A stretch of DNA of 64,000 nt, taken from NCBI RefSeq assembly GCF_009769385.1, contig NZ_VKAB01000023.1:124001-188000 (forward strand). Reading direction: 5' to 3'. The notes under the pieces are model-generated. The model did no database searches and was not told the DNA's origin. It saw only the letters and a program-made list of their open reading frames with translations. Source of the DNA: Saccharothrix deserti (GTDB lineage Bacteria; Actinomycetota; Actinomycetes; Mycobacteriales; Pseudonocardiaceae). Position numbers and translations under genes: made by a program. Each line of letters opens with the position of its first letter. Position 1 is the first letter of the stretch. Of this stretch, positions 8,101 through 17,700 are shown in pieces.

Positions 8101-8936
8101 TCAGCCGGATCGGCGACCTGCTCCGGACGCCCACCACCGTCCCGCCGGCCGACGACCCGGTGCCGGTGACGACGCTGCGCGGCGAGGTGGAACTGCGGGA
8201 CGTGACGTTCGCCTACCAGGGCACCACCCGGCCGGCGGTCGAGGGGATCTCGCTGCACGTCCCCGCCGGCGAGACCGTGGCGCTGGTCGGCGCCACCGGT
8301 GCCGGCAAGTCGACGCTGGTCAAGCTCGTGGCGCGGTTCTACGACGTCACCGAGGGCACGGTGTTGATCGACGGCGTGGACGTCCGCGACTACGACCTGT
8401 CGGCGCTGAGACAGCGACTCGGCATCGTGCCGCAGGAGGCGCACCTGTTCGGCGGCGACATCGCGGAGAACGTCGCCTACGGCAAGCCCGACGCCACCCG
8501 AGCCGAGATCGAGGCAGCCGTCCGCGCCGTCGGCGCCATGCCGGTAGTCGCCGCCCTGCCCGCCGCGTTCCACCAGCAGGTGGGCGAACGGGGCCAGAGC
8601 CTGTCCGCCGGACAACGCCAACTGGTCGCCCTGGCCCGCGCCGAACTCGTCCAGCCCACCCTGCTGCTCCTGGACGAAGCCACCGCCGCCCTGGACCCGG
8701 CGACCGAGTCGGCGGTACTGGCGGCGAGCGACCACCTGGCCGGCGCACGGACAACGTTCGTAGTAGCCCACCGCCTGGCCACCGCCGCCCGCGCCGACCG
8801 GATCGTGGTCCTGTCCGAAGGCAAGATCGTCGAACAGGGCACGCACGCCGAACTGCTGGAAGCGAACGGCCACTACGCCCGCCTCTGGTCCCACGGCGCG
8901 AACCTCGATACAACCGAACTCACCACCACCCACTAA
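5199..8936 (+). CDS. Fused heterodimeric-type ABC exporter (TMD-NBD-TMD-NBD)
   Basis: This 1245-residue protein fuses two half-exporters, like mycobacterial Rv0194-type multidrug exporters. The first half has Walker A GTAGSGKS near residue 368, signature LSGGQRQRVALARS and Walker B VLVLDDATSAVD. The second half has Walker A GATGAGKS near 1030, signature LSAGQRQLVALARA and Walker B LLLLDEATAALD. In the first site Asp replaces the catalytic Glu, so one ATP site is probably degenerate, as in other asymmetric exporters. A hydrophilic linker of about 110 residues joins the halves. I chose GTG 5199 because the family N-terminus (transmembrane domain) starts there and TATGTT lies 6 bases upstream, which suggests leaderless translation; an upstream in-frame ATG at 5112 overlaps the hairpin. 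Confidence 0.92.
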   Translation: MTTSDGWIRRLATACWKHRALVVWSVLAAVVGVGLQAVSPLLIKIAVDDAIAGRTDRLTWLAIALVGLELLTFGTAFVRRFLGGRLAVDVQHDLRQAVFGAVQRLDGPKQDALRTGQVVSRSITDLQLVNSLLSMTPLAFGTVVFAVAALVAMFWLSPLLTVIALVIVPAVGVVAARSRLTLFPATWSAQQRAADVAQQVEETVTGVRVVKGFGQEAREVTRLEARAKLLFAERMRAARLTARPAATLTALPYLGQVAVLALGGWLAVRGEVTLGTFLAFSTYVATLVGPTRLLSSLMVTAQLARAGVERVYELIDSQPDVVDGDRDVPPGPVAVELRDVTFGYTRSEPVLSGVSLRVEPGETLAIVGTAGSGKSTVSLLLPRFYDVHEGAVSVGGVDVRELRLSSLRRTVGTVFEEAFLFSDTVRANIAYGLPDASDEQVRAAARAAEAHEFIEALPNGYDTVVGERGLTLSGGQRQRVALARSLLSDPRVLVLDDATSAVDTATEAAIHRTLAAVTAERTTLLIAHRRSSLTLADRIAVLDAGRVVDVGTHAELHKRCRLYRELLAGPGEAIEQVAPRADTRLEPGPDGTTPDLWPESDEDELVVRAANRAARTAKVSRGGGGASALLGGTPPTPELMARVHALPPALEMPALNGEDPRAPDPGFRLRTLLRPVRWAMLGVAGLLLVDTALAVTSPNLVRLGVDRGVVGGEVGWLWAAVAISFTLVVLGWVSAAAGTVVTSRIGERLLYLLRVRSYAHLQRLGLDYYEREMAGRIMTRMTTDVDALSSFLQTGLTTFVISVLTVAGIAVALAVTDPGLALVALSVLPVLLVATVIFQRLSSAAYGEARERISAVNADLQENVSGLRVAQAYTREARSAEAFAERSNAYRRSRIRAQRYIATYFPFLALLSGVAQAGVLVVGAYRVADGTLSPGVLLAFVLYLGLFFSPLYQLSGVFDGYQQARVGLSRIGDLLRTPTTVPPADDPVPVTTLRGEVELRDVTFAYQGTTRPAVEGISLHVPAGETVALVGATGAGKSTLVKLVARFYDVTEGTVLIDGVDVRDYDLSALRQRLGIVPQEAHLFGGDIAENVAYGKPDATRAEIEAAVRAVGAMPVVAALPAAFHQQVGERGQSLSAGQRQLVALARAELVQPTLLLLDEATAALDPATESAVLAASDHLAGARTTFVVAHRLATAARADRIVVLSEGKIVEQGTHAELLEANGHYARLWSHGANLDTTELTTTH

Positions 8937-9443
8937 CCACGCGCCCCCACCCCCTATGGGGCGGCAGGCCACACAATCGGGTGATCATGGCCCGACAACC
9001 TCAGGAAACGCTGTTATTTTTCGGGTCAAACGTCGGTTGAAACAACGAGGCCCGCGACCAACCACCCGAGCCGACACCCACCGGACCCACCGGCCCCAGC
9101 TCACCGGACCCACCGGCCCGAAGCGCGGGTCGGCAGGCGCGGAGTCGGCAGGACACGGGGGTCGGGATCAGCAGGCGGTGCCGGGCGGTGCGGTGCCGGG
9201 CGGGCGGCCAGGTGCTCCGGAGATCGACTTCACCCGACGACCGGCGATGGGTGGCGGCCGACGGCGGGCGGCGATGACAGGGCGGCGGCAGCGGCGGGCG
9301 GCAGCGGCGGCGGCGACGGGCTGGATCGGGTCGAGAAGGTCGTGGGTTCCGGGCGCCGGTGTCGGGCGGCGTGCGTTCCCGGGCAGGGGTGCGGACATGA
9401 GGCTGCCCCGCAGCCGGTGAGGCGTGCGGGGCGAGGGGGTGGA
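8937..9443. other. 507-base non-coding interval
   Basis: I see no convincing gene here. The open frames in this very GC-rich stretch have no ribosome site and no recognisable motif. It contains an 18-base direct repeat CACCGGACCCACCGGCCC (9079-9096 and 9102-9119). There is also a short AT-rich patch at about 9014-9021 (TTATTTTT), possibly where the exporter transcript ends. Confidence 0.5.
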
Positions 9444-9929
9444 TCAGGCCTCGGCGAGCAGTTCGTCCAGCTGTTCGTAGCCTTCGACGACACCGGTCTC
9501 CATACCGCTGGCCATCGCCATGTCACGGGCCTCGGTCGTCTCGAACACGCTGACCGCGTGCAGGCGCGTCCGGCCGCCGCCCAGGTTCTCGAACGTCAGC
9601 GTCTCCAGCGCTACACCGTCCGGGAATCCCTCGAACGTAAACGTCTGCACGATCCGCTCACTCGGCCGCACCTCGTGGAACGAGCCGTAGAACCGGTACT
9701 CCTCGCCACCGTGGGTGTGCACGTACCGGTACGCCCCGCCGGTCGACGCGTCCCACCGGTCGACGCGCATGGTCACCGAGCGCGGGCCCAGCCACTTCAC
9801 CACCAGGTCGGGGTCGACGTGCGCCCGGAACACCGCGTCCACCGGCGCGTCGAACTCGCGGGTGATGTGGATGGTCGGCAACGCCGGGTCGGCGCTGATG
9901 CTGGTCTCGGGGTGCGTGGTCGTCGTCAT
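9444..9929 (-). CDS. SRPBCC (AHSA1-like) domain protein
   Basis: A 161-residue single-domain protein of the START/AHSA1 (activator of Hsp90 ATPase homologue 1-like) fold. It shows the typical IHITREFDAPVDAVFRAHVD entry strand, the VVKWLGP turn and the ERIVQTFTFEGFPDG core. Such proteins bind small hydrophobic ligands and are often encoded with an ArsR-type repressor, as here. The ATG at 9929 has AAGGAG 7 bases upstream and overlaps the regulator's stop (ATGA), so the two are translationally coupled. The ligand is not known. Confidence 0.9.
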   Translation of the reverse strand: MTTTTHPETSISADPALPTIHITREFDAPVDAVFRAHVDPDLVVKWLGPRSVTMRVDRWDASTGGAYRYVHTHGGEEYRFYGSFHEVRPSERIVQTFTFEGFPDGVALETLTFENLGGGRTRLHAVSVFETTEARDMAMASGMETGVVEGYEQLDELLAEA

Positions 9930-10312
9930 GACGCTTCTCCTTGAACACGGGTCTGCGGAACACGGGTCTGTGCTGGGTTCGGGTCTTCGGCCGCCATCTC
10001 GGCGAGCACGGCGTCCAGTCGCCGGTAGCGCTGTTCCGCCTCCTGCCGGTAGCGCTCGATCCACTTCGTCATCAGGTCGAACACCTCCGCCTCGAGGTGG
10101 ACGGGCCGCCGCTGCGCCTGCCTGCTGCGGCTGACGAGCCCGGCGTCCTCGAGGACCTTGAGGTGCTTCGACACGGCCTGCACGGTCACGGAGTACGGCT
10201 CGGCCAACTCGTTCACGGTCGCGTCGCCCACCGCCAGTCGCGCCACCATGTCGCGCCGGATCGGGTCGGCCAGGGCCGAGAACACCCGCGACAGCTGGTC
10301 GTCCACCACCAT
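9926..10312 (-). CDS. ArsR-family winged-helix repressor
   Basis: About 128 residues with the ArsR-family winged helix (LSRVFSALADPIRRDMVARL, then VTVQAVSKHLKVLEDAGLV). No metal-binding cysteine pair is visible, so it likely belongs to the subgroup paired with SRPBCC proteins. The start is ambiguous: AAGGAG touches the ATG at 10312, whereas the third codon, GTG at 10306, sits 6 bases from it and may be the real start. It overlaps the next gene by 4 bases. Two identical inverted repeats in its promoter suggest autoregulation. Confidence 0.9.
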   Translation of the reverse strand: MVVDDQLSRVFSALADPIRRDMVARLAVGDATVNELAEPYSVTVQAVSKHLKVLEDAGLVSRSRQAQRRPVHLEAEVFDLMTKWIERYRQEAEQRYRRLDAVLAEMAAEDPNPAQTRVPQTRVQGEAS

Positions 10313-10320
10313 CTCCTTAC

Positions 10321-10382
10321 TCAACCGCTCGGTTGAACACAACGATACGAAGCCCACCCACCGAAGTCAACCCCAAGGTTGA
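10321..10382 (-). promoter_or_regulatory. arsR promoter with two matching operators
   Basis: Two inverted repeats of the form TCAACC-N4-GGTTGA lie at 10321-10336 and 10367-10382, with centres 46 bases apart. On the minus strand TTGACT (10370-10365) and TATCGT (10347-10342) are separated by exactly 17 bases. Operator 2 therefore overlaps the -35 element and operator 1 covers the start of transcription. This is a textbook repressor layout. Confidence 0.75.
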
Positions 10383-10688
10383 ACAAGCAGGTCAGAGCAC
10401 AGCCAGGGCACGCCCGGAGCACAGGTTTCAGCCGGCTGAACAGCTCACACCGAGATACCCGCGACAGTGCGCAGAACTACTCCAAGTCGAAGCCCAACGC
10501 GGGACGTGACGGGCTTAACCTCAAGTGATGCTCAAGCACCCATAACGGGACCGATGCCCTGATCGATCCTGTGAGCGAACACTCGATGCCCGGTACCTCC
10601 TGTGTGTGAACTGCACCAGACGGGGGACTAGCCTGACCATGAGTGAGTTCATTACCAAGAGCGAGATGGATAGAGGCGAGCGCCAGCC
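10383..10688. promoter_or_regulatory. kgd upstream region
   Basis: Non-coding interval of 306 bases between the divergent arsR and kgd genes. A weak candidate kgd promoter is TGTGAA (10605-10610), an 18-base spacer and TAGCCT (10629-10634), which would give a 5' leader of about 50 bases. I saw no other structured element. Confidence 0.35.
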
Positions 10689-13600
10689 GTGTCCAGCAGC
10701 AGTCCTGCTTCACAGTTCGGCCCCAATGAGTGGCTGGTCGAGGAGATGTACGAGCAGTTCCTCGCCGACCCGTCGTCGGTAGACCCGGCCTGGCACGACT
10801 TCTTCGCCGACTACAAGTCGTCGACGCAGCGGTCTGGCAACGGGGCCGCGACGGCCGCGGAGAACGGCACCACGACCGCCACCAAGCCGGCTCCGGCCCA
10901 GCAGCAGACCACCAGGTCGGCGCCCGCCACACCGGCGCCAACGCAGCAGCCGAAGAGCCAGGCGCCGACCCAGAAGCCCACGAGCAAGCCCGCGCCCGCC
11001 CAGGCCGCCAAGGCGGCGCCGGTGCAGCCGGCCCAGGGCGAGGAGCAGAAGCAGCTCCGAGGCGCTTCCGCCGCCATCGCGAAGAACATGGAGCTGTCGC
11101 TCTCCGTTCCGACCGCGACGAGCGTGCGCGCCGTGCCCGCCAAGCTGCTGGCCGACAACCGCATCGTGATCAACAACCACCTCAAGCGCACCCGCGGTGG
11201 GAAGGTCTCCTTCACCCACCTGATCGGCTACGCGGTGGTCCGGGCGCTCCAGGCGTACCCGAACATGAACCGGCACTACGCCGCGGTCGACGGCAAGCCG
11301 TTCGTGGTCACCCCCGAGCACGTGAACTTCGGCCTGGCGATCGACCTGCCCGGCAAGGACGGCGCCCGCACGCTGGTCGTCGCCTCGATCAAGGGCTGCG
11401 AGAACATGACGTTCACGCAGTTCTGGCAGGCCTACGAGGACCTGATCCGCAAGGCGCGGTCAGGCTCGCTGACCACCGAGGACTTCTCCGGCACCACCAT
11501 CTCGCTGACCAACCCGGGCACGATCGGCACCAACCACTCGGTGCCGCGTCTCCAGGCGGGCCAGGGCACGATCATCGGTGTCGGCGCGATGGAGTACCCG
11601 GCGCACTTCCAGGGCACCAGCGAGCAGGCCCTGACGGACATGGGCGTCAGCAAGGTCATCACGCTGACCTCCACCTACGACCACCGCGTCATCCAGGGCG
11701 CGGAGTCGGGCGAGTTCCTCCGCCGCATCCACCAGCTGCTGCTGGGCGAGGACGGCTTCTACGACGACGTCTTCACGTCGCTGCGGCTGCCGTACGAGCC
11801 GATCCGCTGGGTCGCCGACATCCCCGAGGGCGCGGTCGACAAGACCGCCCGCGTCATCGAGCTGATCGACGCGTTCCGCACCCGCGGCCACCTGATGGCC
11901 GACACGGACCCGCTGAACTACCGCCAGCGCAGCCACCAGGACCTCGACGTGCTGTCGCACGGCCTGACCCTGTGGGACCTGGACCGGGAGTTCCCGGTCG
12001 GCGGGTTCGCGGGCCAGGAGCGGATGAAGCTGCGCGACATCCTGGGCGTGCTGCGCAACTCGTACTGCCGCACCGTCGGCGTCGAGTACATGCACATCCT
12101 CGACCCGGAGGAGCGCCTCTGGATCCAGGAGCGCGTCGAGGTGCCGCACGAGAAGCCGCCGGCCACCGTGCAGAAGTACATCCTGTCGAAGCTCAACGCC
12201 GCCGAGGCGTTCGAGACCTTCCTGCAGACGAAGTACGTCGGCCAGAAGCGGTTCTCGCTCGAGGGCGGCGAGACGGTCATCCCGCTGCTCGACGCGGTGC
12301 TGGACAAGGCCGCCGAGCACGAGATCGACGAGGTCGTCATCGGCATGCCGCACCGCGGCCGGCTGAACGTGCTGGCGAACATCGTCGGCAAGCCGATCTC
12401 GCAGATCTTCCGCGAGTTCGAGGGCAACCTCGACCCCGGTCAGGCGCACGGCTCCGGTGACGTCAAGTACCACCTGGGCGCCGAGGGCAAGTACTTCCGG
12501 ATGTTCGGTGACGGCGAGACCAAGGTGTCGCTGACCGCGAACCCGTCGCACCTGGAGGCCGTGGACCCGGTGCTGGAGGGCATCGTCCGGGCCAAGCAGG
12601 ACATGCTGGACAAGGGCGGCGCGGGCTTCACCGTGCTGCCGGTCGCGCTGCACGGCGACGCGGCGTTCGCGGGCCAGGGCGTGGTCGCCGAGACGTTGAA
12701 CCTGGCGCTGGTGCGCGGTTACCGCACCGGCGGCACGGTGCACGTGGTGGTCAACAACCAGGTCGGCTTCACCACCGCGCCCGAGCACTCGCGCTCGTCG
12801 AAGTACTCGACCGACGTGGCGAAGATGATCGGCGCGCCGGTGTTCCACGTCAACGGCGACGACCCGGAGGCGTGCTACTGGGTCGCGAAGCTGGCGGTGG
12901 ACTACCGGCAGGCGTTCAACAAGGACGTCGTGATCGACATGGTCTGCTACCGCCGTCGCGGCCACAACGAGGGCGACGACCCCTCGATGACGCAGCCGGC
13001 GATGTACGACGTGATCGACACCAAGCGCTCGGTGCGCAAGACCTACACCGAGTCCCTGATCGGTCGCGGCGACATCTCGGTCGAAGAGGCCGAGAAGGCG
13101 TTGCAGGACTTCTCGTCGCAGCTGGAGCACGTGTTCAACGAGGTCCGGGAGCTGGAGAAGCACCCGATCAAGACCTCGCCGTCGATCGAGGAGGAGCAGC
13201 AGGTCCCGACCAAGCTGCCCACCGGGGTCGACCGGTCGATCATCGAGAAGATCGCCGACGCGCACGTGAACCTGCCGGCGGGCTTCACGCCGCACCCGCG
13301 GGTCAAGCCGGTGCTGGAGCGGCGCGCGAAGATGGCCCGCGAGGGCGGCATCGACTGGGCGTTCGCGGAGCTGCTGGCGTTCGGGTCGCTGGTGCTGGAG
13401 GGCCGCACGGTCCGCTTGGCGGGCCAGGACTCGCGGCGCGGCACGTTCGTGCAGCGGCACGCCACGCTGGTGGACCGCAAGAAGTCGTCGGAGTACACGC
13501 CGTTGCAGAACCTGGCCGAGGGCCAGGGCAAGTTCATGGTGTACGACTCGGTGCTGTCGGAGTTCGCGGCGCTGGGCTTCGAGTACGGCTACTCGGTGGC

Positions 13601-14375
13601 CAACCCGGACGCGCTGGTGCTGTGGGAGGCGCAGTTCGGCGACTTCGTCAACGGCGCGCAGCCGATCATCGACGAGTTCATCTCGTCCGGTGAGGCGAAG
13701 TGGGGCCAGGTGTCCGACGTCGTGCTGCTGCTGCCGCACGGCCACGAAGGTCAGGGTCCGGACCACACGTCCGGCCGCATCGAGCGGTTCCTCCAGCTGT
13801 GCGCCGAGGGCTCGATGACGATCGCGGTGCCGTCGACGCCGGCGAACTACTTCCACCTGCTGCGCCGGCACGCGCTGGACGGCGTGAACCGCCCGCTGGT
13901 GGTGTTCACCCCGAAGTCGATGCTCCGCCTGAAGACCGCGACCAGCCCGGTCGAGAACTTCGTGGAGGACCGCTTCCAGTCGGTGATCGACGACGTGACC
14001 GGTGTCGACCCGAACGCGGTGACCAAGGTCCTGCTGTGCAGCGGCAAGATCTACTACGAGCTGGCCGCCGAGCAGGAGAAGCGGGCCGCCAAGGACGTCG
14101 CGGTGGTGCGGGTCGAGCAGCTCTACCCGGTGCCGGCGCGCAAGCTGACCGAGGCGCTGGACCGCTACCCGAACGCCACCGAGGTCCGCTGGGTCCAGGA
14201 GGAGCCGGCGAACCAGGGCGCGTGGCCGTTCTTCGGTCTGGCACTGCCCGAGCTGCTGCCCTCGCGGTTCGCCGTGAAGCGCGTCTCGCGCCGTCCGATG
14301 GCCGCGCCTTCGGCGGGGTCGTCCAAGGTGCACGAGGTCGAGCAGCGCGAGCTGATCGCGAAGGCGTTCGAGTAA
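10689..14375 (+). CDS. kgd: Multifunctional 2-oxoglutarate dehydrogenase / decarboxylase (E2-E1 fusion)
   Basis: This 1228-residue protein is the actinobacterial Kgd/OdhA type, which joins an E2-like succinyltransferase domain to the thiamine-dependent E1 component of the 2-oxoglutarate dehydrogenase complex. It starts with the E1o-like helix SQFGPNEWLVEEMYEQFLAD. An Ala/Pro/Gln-rich linker (about 50-115) follows, then the acyltransferase core ending in TYDHRVIQGAESGEFL near residue 330. The E1 part runs from about 380 to the end and includes HGDAAFAGQGVVAET and YRRRGHNEGDDPSMTQP. As in the family there is no lipoyl domain; lipoate comes from a separate E2. The start is a GTG. A DUF6104 gene follows, a common neighbour. 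Confidence 0.97.
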   Translation: MSSSSPASQFGPNEWLVEEMYEQFLADPSSVDPAWHDFFADYKSSTQRSGNGAATAAENGTTTATKPAPAQQQTTRSAPATPAPTQQPKSQAPTQKPTSKPAPAQAAKAAPVQPAQGEEQKQLRGASAAIAKNMELSLSVPTATSVRAVPAKLLADNRIVINNHLKRTRGGKVSFTHLIGYAVVRALQAYPNMNRHYAAVDGKPFVVTPEHVNFGLAIDLPGKDGARTLVVASIKGCENMTFTQFWQAYEDLIRKARSGSLTTEDFSGTTISLTNPGTIGTNHSVPRLQAGQGTIIGVGAMEYPAHFQGTSEQALTDMGVSKVITLTSTYDHRVIQGAESGEFLRRIHQLLLGEDGFYDDVFTSLRLPYEPIRWVADIPEGAVDKTARVIELIDAFRTRGHLMADTDPLNYRQRSHQDLDVLSHGLTLWDLDREFPVGGFAGQERMKLRDILGVLRNSYCRTVGVEYMHILDPEERLWIQERVEVPHEKPPATVQKYILSKLNAAEAFETFLQTKYVGQKRFSLEGGETVIPLLDAVLDKAAEHEIDEVVIGMPHRGRLNVLANIVGKPISQIFREFEGNLDPGQAHGSGDVKYHLGAEGKYFRMFGDGETKVSLTANPSHLEAVDPVLEGIVRAKQDMLDKGGAGFTVLPVALHGDAAFAGQGVVAETLNLALVRGYRTGGTVHVVVNNQVGFTTAPEHSRSSKYSTDVAKMIGAPVFHVNGDDPEACYWVAKLAVDYRQAFNKDVVIDMVCYRRRGHNEGDDPSMTQPAMYDVIDTKRSVRKTYTESLIGRGDISVEEAEKALQDFSSQLEHVFNEVRELEKHPIKTSPSIEEEQQVPTKLPTGVDRSIIEKIADAHVNLPAGFTPHPRVKPVLERRAKMAREGGIDWAFAELLAFGSLVLEGRTVRLAGQDSRRGTFVQRHATLVDRKKSSEYTPLQNLAEGQGKFMVYDSVLSEFAALGFEYGYSVANPDALVLWEAQFGDFVNGAQPIIDEFISSGEAKWGQVSDVVLLLPHGHEGQGPDHTSGRIERFLQLCAEGSMTIAVPSTPANYFHLLRRHALDGVNRPLVVFTPKSMLRLKTATSPVENFVEDRFQSVIDDVTGVDPNAVTKVLLCSGKIYYELAAEQEKRAAKDVAVVRVEQLYPVPARKLTEALDRYPNATEVRWVQEEPANQGAWPFFGLALPELLPSRFAVKRVSRRPMAAPSAGSSKVHEVEQRELIAKAFE

Positions 14376-14390
14376 CAACCCGTCGGGTTC

Positions 14391-14428
14391 GCCGAGCCGT
14401 CGAGACCTCCGGGTTTCGGCGGCTCGGC
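14391..14428 (+). terminator. Weak hairpin between kgd and DUF6104 gene
   Basis: GCCGAGCC (14391-14398) pairs with GGCTCGGC (14421-14428) around a 22-base loop, followed by TTTCGTGT. It might attenuate transcription from kgd into the next small gene. The stem is short and the loop long, so support is modest. Confidence 0.35.
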
Positions 14429-14454
14429 CGTTTCGTGTCCGTGGAGGAAAGACC

Positions 14455-14637
14455 GTGTACTTCACCGATCGTGGTATCGAGGAACTGGAGAGCAGGCGTG
14501 GCGAGGAGGAGGTGACCTTCGCCTGGCTGGCCGACAAGCTCCGCGCGTTCGTCGACGCGAACCCCGACTTCGAGGTCGCCGTCGAACGCCTGGCCACCTA
14601 CCTGGCGCGGGACGACGAGGACGACTTCGAGGACTGA
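14455..14637 (+). CDS. DUF6104 family small protein
   Basis: A 60-residue acidic protein starting MYFTDRGIEELESRRGEEEV and containing NPDFEVAVERLATYLAR. It matches what I recall of the DUF6104 family, which commonly follows kgd in actinobacteria. The GTG start has GGAGGA 6 bases upstream. The acidic tail (DDEDDFED) is typical. The role is unknown; conserved adjacency suggests a link to 2-oxoglutarate dehydrogenase, which is inference. The 82 bases to the convergent conflict-system operon hold nothing else recognisable. Confidence 0.85.
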   Translation: MYFTDRGIEELESRRGEEEVTFAWLADKLRAFVDANPDFEVAVERLATYLARDDEDDFED

Positions 14638-14719
14638 CCGGCGGGCCGTGAACGGGTGGGACCAGGTGCGGTCCCCGCCCGGTAGTCGACGGTCGCGCTC
14701 CTCCTCGTCACGGGCTGCG

Positions 14720-17700
14720 TCACGTGGGTGGTGGTTCGACGTCGCAGGCCAGGCGGCGGCCCGCGGCTGCCAGGACCACCTCAGGGTGGCGCGTGCCGAG
14801 GCGGCGGGCCAGTGCCGCCACCGCCTCCGCCGTGCCGTTCGCGCGCCCGGTGGCGATGTGGTCCAGTGCCGAGTTGAACGCGCAGATCAGGGTGTGCGGG
14901 TGCTGGTCACCGAGAACCCGCGCCATGCGCGGCAGGGTGGTGGCCGACAGGGCGCTCGCGCGGTCGTGATCGCCCAACGCCGCCAGGTCGCTGCTCACGT
15001 TCACCGCGCACGCCAGGGTGTGCGGGTGGTCGTCGCCGCGCCGCTCGCGTGACGCCTGCAACGTGGTCCGGTTGAGTTCGTGCGCCAAGGCGACCTTCCC
15101 GATGTCCCGCCACACCAGGGCGAGGTTGGTCGCGGACGCCAACGTGAACGGGTGCCACGGGTCGGGGTGGCGGTCCATGTGGGCCGAGTAGGCCCGCTGG
15201 CCCAGGTTCTGCGCGTACTCCAGCTCACCGGTCCGCCGCAGCACGTTGCACAACGTCATCATGGCCGCCAGCGTGTACTCGTGGTGCGGGCCGAGCCGTC
15301 GTTCGCACGCCGCCAGGTTCTCCTCCCCCGTGGCACGCGCCTGCGCGTAGCGCCCGGTCCCCCGCAACGCGATCACCAGGTTGCGGGTGGCGAGCAGGAC
15401 GTGGTTGTGATCGGGCCCCAACGCCGACCGCAACGTCGGCAGCACGCCCTCCTGGATGCGCAACGCCTCGTCGTACGCACCGAGTCCGAGCAGGTCGCGG
15501 ACCAGGTTCGCGGTGGCGAACAACGTCCGCGGATCGTCCGCCCCGTACATCTCCCGCCGCCGCCGCACCACGTCCAGGTCGATCTCCCGGGCACCGGCGA
15601 AGTCGCCGAGCAACCGCAGGTCCACGGCGAGGTTGATGGCCGCACGGAGGGTCCGGCCGTGGTTGTCGCCCCACTTGCGCCGGTGCCGGTCGAGGTTGGT
15701 CCGGTCGAGCTGGACGGCGCTGTCGAACCGCCCCGACGCGCGCAGGTCCGCGCCGAGGCCGTGCGCCGCCATCAACGTGTGCTCGTGGTCCGCGCCGAAC
15801 ACCTCGGTCAGCCGCCGGACGGTGTCCTCGTCCAACGCCATGGCCTCGGCGACGTGCCCCGTCTCCCGGATCGCGTTCGCCACGAGCCGCCGCGCCAACA
15901 GGGTCAGCTCCTCGTCCAGCCCCCACCGGGCCCGCCACTGCTCGGCGGTGTCCGTGCCGAGCGCCCGACTGCCCTCGTAGTCACCGATCGCGAACAGGTG
16001 CCGGATGTGGTCGAGCACCAGCAGACGCGCCGGGCGTTCCTGCGCACCGACCAGCCGCGCGGCGGCGATGTGCGGCGCGAGTGCGCGATAGCGCGGCCAG
16101 TTCTGCGGCTCGTCCGGCTCACCGGGGTTGGCGGCGCCGAGCACGGTCCGCGCGTGCGCCATGGTGACCGGCTGGTCCTCGGGCCTCAACAGCGTCCGCA
16201 CGCTGTGCTGGACGAGCCCGTGCACCTGGATGCGGCCGACGGCGAAGTGCGCCCGGATCAACGCCACCCGGTCCAGCACCTCCAGCGCGCCACGCAGCCG
16301 CACCGGGTTCCCCAGCACGTCCCCGAACGGCGTGGGCAGGTCGCGGCCGGCCTCCAGCACCTCGATCGGGATCGGCGCGTCGGCGAAGAAGGCGCACAGG
16401 TCGAGCACGACCGCCGCGTCGGGCGCGTGCGAGCGCAGCGCCCGGATCGACACCGTCCACGGCTCACGCGGCTCCGACGACTGCTGCGCCAGCAGGCCGA
16501 CGTAGGTGTCCGCCGGGATGTCGGTCTCGGCGAGCCAGGCCGCGGCGTGCCGCACGGCGAGCGGGTGGTCGTGGAGCACGGCGGCCACCCGGTCCGCTTC
16601 CTCCGGCGTCAGCCGGGACACCTTGCCCAGCAACAACGTGACGCTGTCCGACCTGGTCAACTCGCCGATCAACAGCACTTCGGCCTGCGTCGCCCACTCC
16701 AGCGAACGGCTGGTGACCACCACGTGCCCATCGGTCGGCAGCAGACCGCGCAGCCCGCCGGGCCCGCCCGCGCCGTCGAAGACCAGCAGCCACCGGCCGG
16801 TGGTGCGCAGCGCCTCCAACACGCCGTCCACGGTCCGCTGCACGTCGGCCGACGCGGGCAGACCCATCCGCGCGCCGAGGTCGGCCAACGACGCCCGCAC
16901 CACCGCCGGGTCGTCGGCGGGCACCCACCACACCAGGTCGTAGTCGTCCCGGAACCGGTGCGCGTACTCGATCGCGAGCTGCGTCTTGCCCATCCCGCCG
17001 AACCCGACGAGCACCAGCGGCGTCTCCTCGGTCAACGACCGGCGCATCGCGTCGAGGAGGTCGTCGCGGCCGACGAACTCCGCGTTGCGCACCGGCAGAT
17101 CGTGTCCGGTCTCCTCGTGCGCCGGGCGGGACAAAGCCTCGGCCCGCGTCGGGTCGACCCGCAGCCGTCGCGCCACCTCGGCGTAACGCCCGCCCAGCCG
17201 CTGGAGCACGTCCCGGGCGACCTTCGCGAACGGCGGCCCCAACGCCGAGCCCGCGTCGACGGTCTCCTCGGTCAGCAGCGCCCGGAAGTCGAACGGCGAG
17301 CCGAGCCGGTGGGTGACGAACTCCGACACCTTCGACAGCACCTGCAACGCCTCGTGCCTGGTCAGCTCCGACAGCAACTCGTCGCGCACACCCGGCTGGA
17401 AGTCGAACCGGAGATCGTCACCGTCCTCCGCGGTGTGCCGCAGCAACCCGCTCAGGAACACCTCGGCCAGGTGCGCGGGCCGGGACGACGGCAGCATCGC
17501 GTGCTGCACCAACCGCATCACCGGCAGGCTGAGCGGGGCGCAGGCCAGGTACACCGCCAGCCGGTAGGCCGTGGTCGAGGCGCGCAGCCGGAACCGCCGC
17601 AGGTGTTCGTCGGCGGTCGGCGCGGGCGGTGGCTCCTCCCGCGGCCGGTCCATCCGGCCGGTGAACAGCGCGGCGCCGGTGAACCAGCCCGTGCCGGAGT

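Noticed and set aside
6495..8972. 825-codon open frame antisense to the fused ABC exporter
   Set aside because: Composition is repetitive (Arg, Gly, Gln, Val) and lacks motifs; the sense strand encodes two complete ABC domains.
9168..9526. Possible small proteins in the 8937-9443 gap
   Set aside because: Ala/Arg/Pro-rich translations without ribosome sites or family motifs; they overlap in several frames as expected for non-coding GC-rich DNA.
11460..14597. Very long open frame (over 1000 codons) antisense to kgd
   Set aside because: It is the mirror of a GC3-biased gene: Arg/Leu/Val/His-rich with no recognisable domain or ribosome site. kgd on the other strand is unmistakable.
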